Below are positions 33,608 to 42,100 of a stretch of DNA of 42,100 bases, piece after piece (position 1 is the stretch's first letter; each line of letters opens with the position of its first letter). Below the pieces are notes generated by a model. That model saw only the letters and a program-made list of their open reading frames with translations. It made no database searches and was not told the origin of the DNA. This DNA is from Bacteroidales bacterium (lineage in GTDB: Bacteria; Bacteroidota; Bacteroidia; Bacteroidales; UBA932), in assembly GCA_012744435.1 (NCBI GenBank), contig JAAYCA010000055.1, positions 1 to 42,100 of the forward strand, written 5' to 3'. The position numbers and the translations under genes were made by a program.

Positions 33608-34962
33608 CAGTGCGTTGCAGCGCGGATCAGGTCAAGCAGACCGTTCACGATACCACTCTGGGCATAACCCTGCTTGTAGCCGGAGCCGAGCACTTCGAAC
33701 ACCTGGGCGCCATAGGACTCGTCGTCCGGGATGTAGCCGCCCCAGCCGCCGTTGTGCCCGTCCGTCACGGTGGTCATCATCGTGAACTTGTACGGGGACT
33801 TCTCCTTCAGCTCGACGGCGATCTGGTTGTACACCTCGCCGGACACCATGCACACAGGGATGTCATCCAGCATCACGAGACCGATTTCGAGCGAGATGGG
33901 ATCGGCATCGACATACTCACCGGCATAGCCGGCACGACCGCCACCGTTGGTCTGGCGGCGGCCCGGGCAGCTGATGTGCGTACGGGCGGCTTCCAGGGTG
34001 ACGTTGGTCTCGAAGCGGCGCATCATCATGATGACATACTTCACCTCCTCGCCCAGCAGCTGGCCATAGCTCTCGGCCATGCGTTTCTGCTCACCCATCA
34101 GGCGCGCAGTCTCGGGATCGTTTCGGTCCAGACCCTGGCCCCCCGGAGGCATCCTGTTGGAGATGTCCTCCCCGCGCTTGGCATAGTCCGCGATACGGAT
34201 GTCGCGCAGGTCGAAGGTCTGCTGGAAGTAGAGCGGATTCTGGTCGCCGGCGGCACCGGAAGCGAAGATCGCCACGAAGTCGTCGCCGTAGCGGCTCTCG
34301 ATGTACTCCTCGGACTTGCCGGGGAAGTCGCCGGTGATCATGTCGAGCTGGCCGGTGATGACGGCGTGCATCGCGTAGTTGTAGTAGGTCGCGATGGGCT
34401 TGCCGTCAAGGCTCTCGAAGTAGATCACGCCCACCGTCTTGTCGGACTTGCCGTCGTAGTCGGGGCCTTCCCACCACGTGCCGCGCTCAGGGTCGAACAG
34501 GTCGCGCTTGACGTTGAGGTAGCACACGCCGTTACCAACACCCACCTTCGCAGGAACCATGCTCTGGTAAGCCTGCTTGATGGCCTGGTACATGCGCTCG
34601 ATCAATTCGTCCTGCGGGACGGTACCGGTCGAGTGGCAATGCGTGCCGTTGTAGATAATATTGCCCTGAGGGATGCCGAATTCCTTCTCGATGCGCTCGT
34701 TCACGGCATCAACTGCACGCTGGTTCTGGTTTCCGTCCACATTGGCGAGACCGGCAATGGTTGTGCCGTTCGAGAAGAGGATGACACGGAAGTGTGTGTG
34801 ATCAAGAATGCCGTAGGAATTCCTGCCCAACTGATCCTCCGCAGGAGTAACGTCCACCTTGGCCGCGCCGACCTTCAGCTGGCCGCGGGCGTGGTTCTGC
34901 GCAAACGCCGTCGAGCCGACAAGCAGGATGGCGCAGACCGTTAAAATGTGTTTTACTTTCAT
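33607..34962 (-). CDS. Neutral-ceramidase-like metalloenzyme (copy B)
   Basis: The protein has 451 residues with a signal peptide ending at AFAQ. It is a paralogue of copy A with long shared blocks (LNVKRDLFDPERGTWWEGPD, SGAAGDQNP, YFQQTFDLRDIRIADY). The putative zinc ligands are conserved: GTHCHS with H108/H110, H199 in YAMHAVITG, the Glu in VSGEVYN, and GYIPDDESYGAQ. As in copy A, GDQNP (239-243) stands where ceramidases have the nucleophile motif GDxSPN. An extra TDGHNGGWG loop before GYIP distinguishes it from copy A. Two copies with different loops suggest related but distinct substrates. It is 15 bases downstream of the alpha/beta hydrolase gene. Confidence 0.75.
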   Translation of the reverse strand: MKVKHILTVCAILLVGSTAFAQNHARGQLKVGAAKVDVTPAEDQLGRNSYGILDHTHFRVILFSNGTTIAGLANVDGNQNQRAVDAVNERIEKEFGIPQGNIIYNGTHCHSTGTVPQDELIERMYQAIKQAYQSMVPAKVGVGNGVCYLNVKRDLFDPERGTWWEGPDYDGKSDKTVGVIYFESLDGKPIATYYNYAMHAVITGQLDMITGDFPGKSEEYIESRYGDDFVAIFASGAAGDQNPLYFQQTFDLRDIRIADYAKRGEDISNRMPPGGQGLDRNDPETARLMGEQKRMAESYGQLLGEEVKYVIMMMRRFETNVTLEAARTHISCPGRRQTNGGGRAGYAGEYVDADPISLEIGLVMLDDIPVCMVSGEVYNQIAVELKEKSPYKFTMMTTVTDGHNGGWGGYIPDDESYGAQVFEVLGSGYKQGYAQSGIVNGLLDLIRAATH

Positions 34963-34977
34963 TTTAAGTTTATACGA

Positions 34978-35916
34978 TTAAAGGTTCTTGCTTTGCACCA
35001 GGATCCACTCCGGATCGTTTGCAAGGCTGTTCTTGCCCGAGAATGCCGCCTTGCCTTTTTTGGCATCGCCGAAGCGATACTCCAGCCAGGCCACTGCGGC
35101 CGGTGCAAAGGCTCCACCGTTCTTCTCACGGAAAGTGCCGGCATGCGCATCACCCGGAATCGCCCGGACGGCGTGCACGACGGGGACTTTCGTCAGGTCG
35201 TTGAAATCAGCCTGGGCCGCCTGGCGCTCCATGCCCGTGTCACCCGCGAAATAGGCGATCGCGACCTTGGCATTCAGGACCAGCTGCTTGAGGTCCTTCG
35301 TGCCGAAAATGTCACGGCCGCCTTCGGCGAACACGTGCGGCCCCTCCCGGTCGATGTTGCCCATCAACAAGGAGCCGCTGTTCCAGAAGACGAGGTTGTC
35401 CACACGCGGATCCTCCACCTGGCGGAGGCACTGGATGCCGCCGCAGGACTGTCCCCAGAGGGACAGCCGGTCAGCGTCGAGGATCTTGTAGAACGGGCTG
35501 CCGGGATCGACTGCCTGGGCGGAGATCCAGTCCATGGCCTTCAGGATATCCTCGGTACCGAGGTAGAAGATAGGGACCATGACACCCTCCGGGACGGGGC
35601 GTCCTGCGGCTACCACCAGGTAACCGTAGGACGCGACCTCAGTCCAGAAGGGACGGAACGAATCGCCGTCCGGATTGCACCCGGGGCCCATCATGACCAC
35701 CGCGTGGAGCGACTTCTCCTTGAAAGAATCCAGATCCGCAGGACGATAGACCGTGTAGTCGGGAAAGTCCGCGAACACCTCCATCACCACCTTGTGCGGA
35801 CCTGTCGGCTCCGCCCATTTGTCCGGGGTGGGGCGCAGAGACCCCATCCCGCGCGGCTGGGCGAAGAGCGGCAGGCACGCTGCAATGGTCAGGAGTATGG
35901 AAAGGATTCTTTTCAT
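34978..35916 (-). CDS. Exported alpha/beta hydrolase
   Basis: The protein has 312 residues with a signal peptide ending at LFAQ. The alpha/beta hydrolase fold is shown by VVMMGPGCNPDG (oxyanion loop), YGYLVVAAG, the nucleophile elbow LSLWGQSCGG with S157, and a late His in GDAHAGTF. Related proteins in Bacteroidetes act as esterases or acetyl-xylan-esterase-like enzymes; the substrate here is unknown. It is followed by copy B of the ceramidase-like proteins and preceded by the DUF3823 lipoprotein, all with gaps under 20 bases. Confidence 0.85.
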   Translation of the reverse strand: MKRILSILLTIAACLPLFAQPRGMGSLRPTPDKWAEPTGPHKVVMEVFADFPDYTVYRPADLDSFKEKSLHAVVMMGPGCNPDGDSFRPFWTEVASYGYLVVAAGRPVPEGVMVPIFYLGTEDILKAMDWISAQAVDPGSPFYKILDADRLSLWGQSCGGIQCLRQVEDPRVDNLVFWNSGSLLMGNIDREGPHVFAEGGRDIFGTKDLKQLVLNAKVAIAYFAGDTGMERQAAQADFNDLTKVPVVHAVRAIPGDAHAGTFREKNGGAFAPAAVAWLEYRFGDAKKGKAAFSGKNSLANDPEWILVQSKNL

Positions 35917-35922
35917 ACGCGC

Positions 35923-36741
35923 CTAGTAGACGATCTTGACGGTCGGGCTGTAGTTGTAGAAATGGGAGCCGTTGTGGGTCGGTCTTCCATTGGCATCGAC
36001 ACCGATGGCGCACACCGCGATGCGGAAGAAGTGCTCCTTCCCCTTGCCGGCATACTTGAACTCGCTGTAATTCAGCTGGTTCGTCGGATCGATGGTCAGC
36101 GTGTTGATCGTCACGCCGTCGGCCACGATGGTCTTGGACGAAGCTCCGGGATCCTGTCCGCAGTAGTTGCAGTACATGCCCACATAGCAGTCAGGATAGC
36201 AAAGGAACTTGGCGTCGTAGATCGTATTGGCTTTGGTGTTGTCACCGAACTCGACGGCGAAGGTCGCGACGAACTTGCCGCCCTGGAGCTCCACCTTCGG
36301 ATTGATGATGCGGCAGTACGGGGTGACCTCCCAGTCGAGGGTGTTCTCACCCGGATTGATCCGGACATCGTCCTTGGTGACAGGATAGAAGTTGTTGGAA
36401 AGGGCAGCGATACGATAGTTACCGGAGAAGACCTGGGTATTGCTGTAGGAGCCATCGTATTTGATGTGCCAATACTGGGTACCCGAGCCCTCGAGGGGAA
36501 TGTCGTAGACTTCGGAACGATCTTTCTCAACCACGGAGAAGTAACCGACGGTCGGAGAGCCCATGTAGGCGCCGCCGAAGAAGTTACCGTATTTGCACTC
36601 GGTCGGGACATTCTCCTTGGTCTTGGAGTCGATGAGCCGACCCGAAATGGATGCGTTCGGTCCCTCGTAGTTGTCCATCTTGAAGAAGACGCAGGAGTTG
36701 ACCATCAACGCAAGCGGGAGTATAAAAAGTAATTTTTTCAT
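35923..36741 (-). CDS. DUF3823 surface lipoprotein (SusE/F position)
   Basis: The protein has 272 residues with a lipobox VNSC (C17). The N-terminal domain with NYEGPNASISGRLIDSKTKE is the DUF3823 signature, a carboxypeptidase-regulatory-like fold found directly after SusD in many loci. A second beta domain follows with several Cys (FLCYPDCYVGMYCNYCG). Such proteins are thought to sit at the cell surface and bind the substrate of the SusC/SusD pair. The ATG at 36741 opens the signal peptide; the in-frame ATG at 36753 is four codons upstream and overlaps the SusD stop region less favourably. Confidence 0.82.
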   Translation of the reverse strand: MKKLLFILPLALMVNSCVFFKMDNYEGPNASISGRLIDSKTKENVPTECKYGNFFGGAYMGSPTVGYFSVVEKDRSEVYDIPLEGSGTQYWHIKYDGSYSNTQVFSGNYRIAALSNNFYPVTKDDVRINPGENTLDWEVTPYCRIINPKVELQGGKFVATFAVEFGDNTKANTIYDAKFLCYPDCYVGMYCNYCGQDPGASSKTIVADGVTINTLTIDPTNQLNYSEFKYAGKGKEHFFRIAVCAIGVDANGRPTHNGSHFYNYSPTVKIVY

Positions 36742-36755
36742 AACCTCGGTCATTT

Positions 36756-38717
36756 TTATTCGTCAGCAGGGTTGGGTTCATAGCCGTTCACGCTGTAGTC
36801 GCTGATACGGCCGTAGTAGCTCTTCGCGATGGTGTGGTAGTCAGAGACCTTGCCACCGGCGAGAGGATCCTCGGCGAAGTGGAGCGAACGGACGAAGATG
36901 TACTTCGGGGAACCGCTGCGCAGGTCGAGCACCGGGGTAAGGCAGTGCTTCTGGCCCTCGACCTCGGGATCGCTGTATTTGTCGTAGAACGCACGGCGGC
37001 GGTGCAGGGTGTAGAGCTGGTCGCCTTCGAACGCGAGCTCGAGCTCACGCTGGTGCAGGACGTTCTCAACGGTCAGGTCAACCTCGTCGGTGTAGGCGGC
37101 GCGCTTGCGGATGTCGTTGAGGTACTTCTTGGCGTTGGCAGCGCTGCCCTGGCCGCTCTCGGCCACGGCCTCGGCATAGTCGAGAAGGATCTCGGCGTAG
37201 CGGATGTCATACCAGAAACTCTTGTTGTACTTCTGGAAAGACTGCGGATCCAAGAACTTGCGCAGGCCGAAACCAGTGGTGTAGGTGCTGCCGGACATCT
37301 TGTTCTCGTAGTTGAAGAAGCCGGAGACGTTGCCGGACGGGGCGCCGAAGGAATAGTAGGTCGTTCCGCCCACTACCTCCTCGCCTTCATTCCAGAGGAC
37401 CACGCTGCCGTCGGTCTTGATCATACCGCCCTGGATCTTGATCGTGGTGTTGCGGAATTCGCAGTCAGGATAGAGGACCCAGGCCTGGAAGCGGGCGTCC
37501 TTGTTGAGGAACGGCTCGTCGATGGTGGAATACTCGTGATACGGGATGGCGGAGTATTCCAGCGGGAAACGGGTCAGCGTGGCGTTGAAGTACAGGTCTT
37601 CCTTGCCATCGTCGCGGGTCACCACGGTGCCGTCCACGGCGCCGCGGTTCGCATCATAGTTATCGAACTTGTCCACGAAATTGATCGTGACGGAATACTT
37701 GCCGACGATCTCGTTGGTGGTCACGGTCTGGGCCGGGCTGTTCTCCATGTCGAAAGCATCACCGGAGGTGTTGTTGCCGTCGTTGAGGGTCTGGCCGAAG
37801 ATGAACTCGCAGTCCTGCTTGGTCGTGAACATTTCACCTAGGTTCTTGACAGCCTCCGCGATGCTGGTGGGATTGGCCCCGTAGAGAGAGAACTGTCCGC
37901 TGTTGATGATGGCCTCGCAGGCGTCGATACAATCCTTGTAGTACTTGTTGGCCATGCTGGGATCCATGTAGGTCTTCTTGGCAGCCACGGCCTTGTAGGT
38001 GCTTTCGATGGCGCCCCTGTTGCCCCAGTACTTGCTCACGGAGGCGGCGTACAGGGCGGCGCGGGCCTTCATGCCGAGGGCCGCGTACTTGCCGGCGCGG
38101 AAACCGGTGGGATTCGCCGGGAGATCGTTGGACGCCAGCTGGAACTCGTTGATGACCCAGTCCCAGGTCGCCTGCTCGGTAGCACGCTCCGCCTTCGCGA
38201 AGAGCTCTTTGTTGCCATCGGCAGGGTTGTAGTAGCTATCGAGCGGCTCTTCGATGATGGGCACGCCACCGAGGTTGCGGACCATGACGAAGTAGCAGTA
38301 GGCGCGCACGAAACGGGCCTCGGCGATATACGCCTTGGCCTGGGCTTCGGTGATGGTGCCGGCCTTGCCTGCATCATCAGCGATCACCATGAACTGGTTG
38401 ATGGTACGGATGGCACCCCAGTTCCAGAAGGTCTGGATGCCGTACATGCCGTAGTAAGGGTTCGAGTTGAAACCGTAGTCGCCACCGTGGCTGTCGCACG
38501 CATTCATCGTGTACTGGTCCTCAACTCCGAAGGCGTTCATCGGGATGTAGGAATACACCTGGGCGAGCAGTCGCGAGATACCGGCTTCCGAGGAAGCCAT
38601 GTCCTCGCCCGACATCTTGGACAGGTCGCCTTCGAGGTTGTCGAAGAGCGCATCGCAGGATGTGAATGTCAGGGAGAGGCATACAAACGCTGACAGAATG
38701 TATAATATTTTTTTCAT
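36756..38717 (-). CDS. susD: SusD/RagB-family outer-membrane nutrient-binding lipoprotein
   Basis: The protein has 653 residues with a lipobox FTSC (C21). The fold is typical: an N-terminal TPR-like part (RLLAQVYSYIPMNAF, AYIAEARFVRAYCYFVMVRNLGGVPI) and the late family motif FWYDIRYAEILLDYAEAVAE, followed by LNDIRKRA and HQRELELAFEGDQLYTLHRRRA. SusD forms the lid on SusC and captures the ligand. It lies 12 bases after susC and 14 bases before the DUF3823 gene. Confidence 0.95.
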   Translation of the reverse strand: MKKILYILSAFVCLSLTFTSCDALFDNLEGDLSKMSGEDMASSEAGISRLLAQVYSYIPMNAFGVEDQYTMNACDSHGGDYGFNSNPYYGMYGIQTFWNWGAIRTINQFMVIADDAGKAGTITEAQAKAYIAEARFVRAYCYFVMVRNLGGVPIIEEPLDSYYNPADGNKELFAKAERATEQATWDWVINEFQLASNDLPANPTGFRAGKYAALGMKARAALYAASVSKYWGNRGAIESTYKAVAAKKTYMDPSMANKYYKDCIDACEAIINSGQFSLYGANPTSIAEAVKNLGEMFTTKQDCEFIFGQTLNDGNNTSGDAFDMENSPAQTVTTNEIVGKYSVTINFVDKFDNYDANRGAVDGTVVTRDDGKEDLYFNATLTRFPLEYSAIPYHEYSTIDEPFLNKDARFQAWVLYPDCEFRNTTIKIQGGMIKTDGSVVLWNEGEEVVGGTTYYSFGAPSGNVSGFFNYENKMSGSTYTTGFGLRKFLDPQSFQKYNKSFWYDIRYAEILLDYAEAVAESGQGSAANAKKYLNDIRKRAAYTDEVDLTVENVLHQRELELAFEGDQLYTLHRRRAFYDKYSDPEVEGQKHCLTPVLDLRSGSPKYIFVRSLHFAEDPLAGGKVSDYHTIAKSYYGRISDYSVNGYEPNPADE

Positions 38718-38729
38718 CGCTGTGCTGGA

Positions 38730-41700
38730 TTAGAAGTTGATGTTGACACCCATCGTCAAGGTGCGCATGACAGGCATGGTATTGGACTGCATGGCAGCCG
38801 CGGACTCAGGATCGTAAGCGCCGATCTTCTTGTCGGTTAAGGTCAGCCAGTTGGTACCGCCGACATAGACGCGGGCGGAACGCATGCCGATCTTGGAAGT
38901 GATGTTCTTCGGAAGGGTGTAACCGATCTCGAAGCTCTTGAGGCGGAAGTACGTCGCATCGAGCTGCGTGAAGTCAGACGGGGCGTCGTACATACCCGGA
39001 CGCCAGTTGTTGGCATCGGTGGACTTCATCAGGGCAGGCCAGTAACCGGCCACCCACTCGGTCGTAGGATCATACGGATCGGCACCCTGGACAGCCACGT
39101 GGTAGCGGTCGAGGTACATGTCATAGATGTTGTTGTAGCCACCGTATCCGAAGGTGTGGAGCAGCCAGATGATCTTGGAGGTCATCGTCGCGCCCTGCCA
39201 GACCATGTTGAAGTCGAAGCTCTTCCAGTTGAAGCCCATGTTCAGACCGAACTGGAAGGACGGGTTGGCCTCCGGCCAGGCATACTGGACGTCGTGGGCG
39301 GTGATGAAGCCGTCGCCGTTCCAGTCGAGGAGCTTGTACTGGCCCAGAACGGTGTTCTGCATACCAGCCTCGGCTTCGAGCTTGACGGGAGAGTTGTAAA
39401 TCTCCTCCCAGCTGGTGTAGCGGCCGCCCTCGAGACCATACTTCCACAGGCCGTGGTAGTCGGACCAGCGGTTCTGCGTGCTGGCGGAACCGTTCACGAT
39501 GAAGCCGGCGCCGTAGTAGTTCATGGAAGAATAGTACTTGGACGTGGCCTGGCTCTCGATGTGCAGGTTCATCGTACGGGAGATCGTTCCGGTACCGGTG
39601 ACGTAGTAGTTGAACTCACCGATGCGGTTGCGGTGCGAGAGGCTGAGTTCCATACCGGCGTTCACGCGGGAGTCGACGTTGATCTGCGGCTCGGTGACAC
39701 CGAGGATGGTCGGAGTGGACCCGGAACTGCGGCCGGCGATACCCTTGGTCAGACGCTGGAAGATATCGAAGGTACCGCTGAACTTGTCACGCCAGAAGTT
39801 CCAGTCGATACCGGCGTTCATCATGCGGACGTCGGCCCAGGAGAGGATGGTGTTGGCGATCTCGTTGTTCACGAAGCCCGGGGTCAGGGTACCGTCTTCG
39901 AAGGAATAGGAGCTGCCCTGGGTGTAACCGCTCAGGTAAGCATAGGCGGAGCCCTGGGTCAGACCGGTCTTTCCATCGGACCAGCGGAGCTTGAGATTGC
40001 CGATCCAGGGGAGGTTGTTCTTGATGAACGGTTCCTCGGAAATACGCCAGCCGAGGGAGAAGGAAGGGAAGAAGCCCCAGCGGTGTCCCTTCTGGTAGAT
40101 ATAGGTACCGTCATAACGGCCCATGAGCTCCACCAGGTACTTGCTGGCGTACTCGTAGTTCACGCGGGCCAGGTAACCGGCCGTCGCGGTGGACGAGCGG
40201 GTACCGGAAGCCTGCTGTGCACTCTCCAGACCGCTGGAAACCGTCGGTTTGGTGAAGAAGTCGCCGAACAGACGCTTGCTGGTCTGGTTGCGCATGTTCA
40301 TCTTGGTCGCCTCGGCGGCCACCATGGCGGTGAGGTTGTGGTTGCCCCAGATCTTGTTGTAGTTTGCCTGGAAGCGGACATACAGACGCTCGCGCTCGCG
40401 GACGTTTTCACGGTAAGAATTCTCATCGCCGCCGTAGCCCATGAGCTTGTCGGTCTCGTAGTCGTAGAGCGGGTACCTTGTCTTCTTGGTGTAAGTCCCG
40501 TCGTAGTTGAAGTCGTACGCGCCCTGGAGCATGAGCTTGAGGCCCTTGATCTGATGAGGGTTGTAGTTGAAGTTCACCGTATTGGTGAACGCACGGCCGC
40601 GCTTGTCGGTGTAGTTGAGGTCGTGGTTCATCATCGCCATCACGTTCTCGGTCGGGGACAGACCCTGGTAGGTGTAGTGGTTCGGATTGTCCTTCACCGT
40701 GGCCGGGGTCAGACGGTCGGAATAGGCGATGTAGTTGAAGATCATGTTGGACTTCTCATTGTACACGTCATCATTGGCCGGGTCGGCGGACGATGTGGCA
40801 CGGAAGGAAGTCTGGTAATCCATGGTCAGGTCGGCGGCAAGCTTGAAGGTAAAGTTGCCACGCAGGGTATAGCGCTTGTACCAGTAGTTGTCCTTTACAT
40901 CATAGATGGAGCGGTCGTCGTTGAAACTGCCGGAGATGAAGTAGGTCATCGCCTCGGTACCGCCGCGCACGGACAGGTTGTGCGTCTGCGTGGTGGAATG
41001 GTCCTTGAGGGCCGCATCCCACCAGCTGAAGTTCTCAAGGGTGCCGTTCTCGGCGGCCCTGATCTGCTCGTCGGTGTACGGGTGGGCACGGTGGGCCACG
41101 TCATACATTTCATTCGTCATCTTCAGGTAGTCGGCGATGCCCACCTCTTTCGGCATCTTCGGTTTACCGAAGGAGAAGACGTTGGAATAGTTGATCGACG
41201 GTTTGCTCTGGGCGGTACCCTTCTTTGTGGTCACCATGATGACGCCGTTGGCGGCGCCCAGACCGTAGATGGAAGCGGAAGCGTCCTTCAGCACGGAGAT
41301 GCTCTCGATGTCCTCCGGGTTGAGCTGGGCGAACTCGGTATCGGTGCTGATACCCTTGTTGCGGTTGGAGTAGCCGTTGCTGCGGACCACACCGTCGATA
41401 ACGACCATCGGAGCGCCGTAGCCACGGAGGCTGATGTCAGCGCCCAGGGAACCGGGCGTACCGCCGGCCTGACGGATGAGCAGGCCCGGGACCTTGCCCT
41501 GCAGGGCGGTCACGACGTCATTCTGTTTGGTCTGCGTGACTTCTTCGGCGCGGACGGAGGAGATGGCGCTGGTCAGGGACTCCTTTTTCTGGGTACCGTA
41601 ACCGACGAGGACCGTCTCTTCCAGCATCTCGGCATCTTCTACAAGGACGACGCTGATGTTGGAAAGGTTGCCGACGGTCACCTCCTGGTTCGTGTAACCA

Positions 41701-41930
41701 ATGCAGGAAATCACGAGGACGGACTGTGCCGTGACGCCGGCGACCGTCGCATTACCATCCATGTCGGTAGCGGCGCCGATCGTGGTCCCCTTGACCTGTA
41801 CCGCAGCGCCAACCACGGGGCCATAGGAGTCCGCGACGTTCACTCTGACCGACTTGGTCTGAGCGTTCAGCTGCATCGAGGAGAGCAGCAGACACGCTGT
41901 CGCAAGGATAAATGATAAAAACTTTTTCAT
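38730..41930 (-). CDS. susC: SusC/RagA-family TonB-dependent outer-membrane transporter
   Basis: The protein has 1066 residues. In order it has a signal peptide ending at LNA (23), an N-terminal carboxypeptidase-regulatory-like domain (about 26-100), and a TonB-box-like EETVLVGYG (104-112). A plug domain follows with DVVTALQGKVPGLLIRQAGG, SLRGYGAPMVVIDGV and SVLKDASASIYG. A long barrel ends in an aromatic C-terminus (VNINF). It imports the substrate captured by SusD with energy from TonB. The start is the ATG at 41930; the frame is open further upstream, but that part overlaps the end of a kinase gene in another frame. The gap to the kinase stop is 43 bases, so the kinase is probably in the same operon. 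No extra N-terminal anti-sigma-binding (STN) domain is present. Confidence 0.95.
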   Translation of the reverse strand: MKKFLSFILATACLLLSSMQLNAQTKSVRVNVADSYGPVVGAAVQVKGTTIGAATDMDGNATVAGVTAQSVLVISCIGYTNQEVTVGNLSNISVVLVEDAEMLEETVLVGYGTQKKESLTSAISSVRAEEVTQTKQNDVVTALQGKVPGLLIRQAGGTPGSLGADISLRGYGAPMVVIDGVVRSNGYSNRNKGISTDTEFAQLNPEDIESISVLKDASASIYGLGAANGVIMVTTKKGTAQSKPSINYSNVFSFGKPKMPKEVGIADYLKMTNEMYDVAHRAHPYTDEQIRAAENGTLENFSWWDAALKDHSTTQTHNLSVRGGTEAMTYFISGSFNDDRSIYDVKDNYWYKRYTLRGNFTFKLAADLTMDYQTSFRATSSADPANDDVYNEKSNMIFNYIAYSDRLTPATVKDNPNHYTYQGLSPTENVMAMMNHDLNYTDKRGRAFTNTVNFNYNPHQIKGLKLMLQGAYDFNYDGTYTKKTRYPLYDYETDKLMGYGGDENSYRENVRERERLYVRFQANYNKIWGNHNLTAMVAAEATKMNMRNQTSKRLFGDFFTKPTVSSGLESAQQASGTRSSTATAGYLARVNYEYASKYLVELMGRYDGTYIYQKGHRWGFFPSFSLGWRISEEPFIKNNLPWIGNLKLRWSDGKTGLTQGSAYAYLSGYTQGSSYSFEDGTLTPGFVNNEIANTILSWADVRMMNAGIDWNFWRDKFSGTFDIFQRLTKGIAGRSSGSTPTILGVTEPQINVDSRVNAGMELSLSHRNRIGEFNYYVTGTGTISRTMNLHIESQATSKYYSSMNYYGAGFIVNGSASTQNRWSDYHGLWKYGLEGGRYTSWEEIYNSPVKLEAEAGMQNTVLGQYKLLDWNGDGFITAHDVQYAWPEANPSFQFGLNMGFNWKSFDFNMVWQGATMTSKIIWLLHTFGYGGYNNIYDMYLDRYHVAVQGADPYDPTTEWVAGYWPALMKSTDANNWRPGMYDAPSDFTQLDATYFRLKSFEIGYTLPKNITSKIGMRSARVYVGGTNWLTLTDKKIGAYDPESAAAMQSNTMPVMRTLTMGVNINF

Positions 41931-41973
41931 TTGTTGAATTTTGATGATAGAATAAATGAGGTTGTATTCATTA

Positions 41974-42100
41974 CTATAGAGGCATCGCTCCCTTGCAGGA
42001 GCATACATATGCAGCTGTTTCATTTGCCAGGCGCTGCGCGTCGGACAGGGAGTCCCCGCGCAGGTAGGCGACCACGAAGGCGGCGGTGAACGAATCACCG
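41974..42100 (-). CDS. PfkB-family carbohydrate kinase, C-terminal end (cut by the window)
   Basis: The last 41 codons on the minus strand read GDSFTAAFVVAYLRG and then LSDAQRLANETAAYVCS to a TAG at 41974. GDSFTAAF is the PfkB/ribokinase catalytic segment (GAGD-SF), where the Asp is the general base. The rest of the gene lies outside the window. A sugar kinase at the head of a SusC/SusD locus suggests that a monosaccharide released from the substrate is phosphorylated in the cytoplasm; fructokinase or ribokinase types cannot be told apart from this piece. Confidence 0.85.
   Translation of the reverse strand, partial: GDSFTAAFVVAYLRGDSLSDAQRLANETAAYVCSCKGAMPL

Noticed and set aside
39099..41915. 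A 938-codon open frame on the plus strand opposite susC
   Set aside because: It is a shadow of GC-rich codon use in the real minus-strand gene. The translation is low in recognisable structure, rich in V, H, G and D, and without family motifs.
41931..42098. Upstream extension of the susC frame by 56 residues
   Set aside because: The signal peptide starts at 41930, and the upstream DNA encodes the end of a PfkB kinase in a different frame.

Overview
The window looks like a chromosomal segment of a GC-rich member of the Bacteroidales. The evidence is a SusC/SusD pair with a DUF3823 lipoprotein, BACON and DUF4252 proteins, an OstA-like/SurA envelope cluster, and promoters of the Bacteroidetes type (TTTG, about 19-20 bases, TAnnTTTG). 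Almost every gene has an N-terminal signal peptide or lipobox, so most of this DNA serves the cell envelope.

Layout. 1-1961 is the 5' two thirds of a 23S rRNA on the minus strand, with its own promoter and no 16S rRNA anywhere in the 40 kb upstream. 2217-4121 holds an exported protein and peptidase T. 4256-7155 holds two paralogous BACON lipoproteins, divergent from 7351-9024, a membrane-spanning regulator with a kelch-like sensor and an AraC-type DNA-binding tail. 9204-10340 is a lower-GC ATPase flanked by direct repeats, followed by a small lipoprotein. 11238-19659 is an envelope-biogenesis cluster: OPT transporter, OstA-like protein, SurA-like foldase, SurA-related lipoprotein, PBP4 and a small coupled protein. 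19719-20193 is a decayed acyltransferase. 20194-24517 has a peptidase-M49-like lipoprotein that lacks a zinc ligand, then a two-RCK transporter divergent from a LysR regulator. 24534-29821 has an NlpC/P60 hydrolase, a DUF2207 protein, an ECF sigma factor with a putative membrane partner between two DUF4252 genes, and an L,D-transpeptidase.

29924-42100 is one minus-strand polysaccharide-utilisation-like locus: carbohydrate kinase (cut by the window end), SusC, SusD, DUF3823 lipoprotein, alpha/beta hydrolase, neutral-ceramidase-like protein, a hydrolase-like lipoprotein without an obvious nucleophile, a second ceramidase-like protein, and a sialate O-acetylesterase-type SGNH hydrolase. No glycoside hydrolase is visible in the part seen. 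The enzyme set is of ester- and amide-cleaving types, so the locus may handle an acylated or lipid-linked glycan, or a substrate nobody has assigned. It is the best candidate here for an undescribed system. The kelch-AraC regulator and the unlinked 23S gene are the next most unusual items.

All family assignments come from reading sequence by eye; no database search was run.
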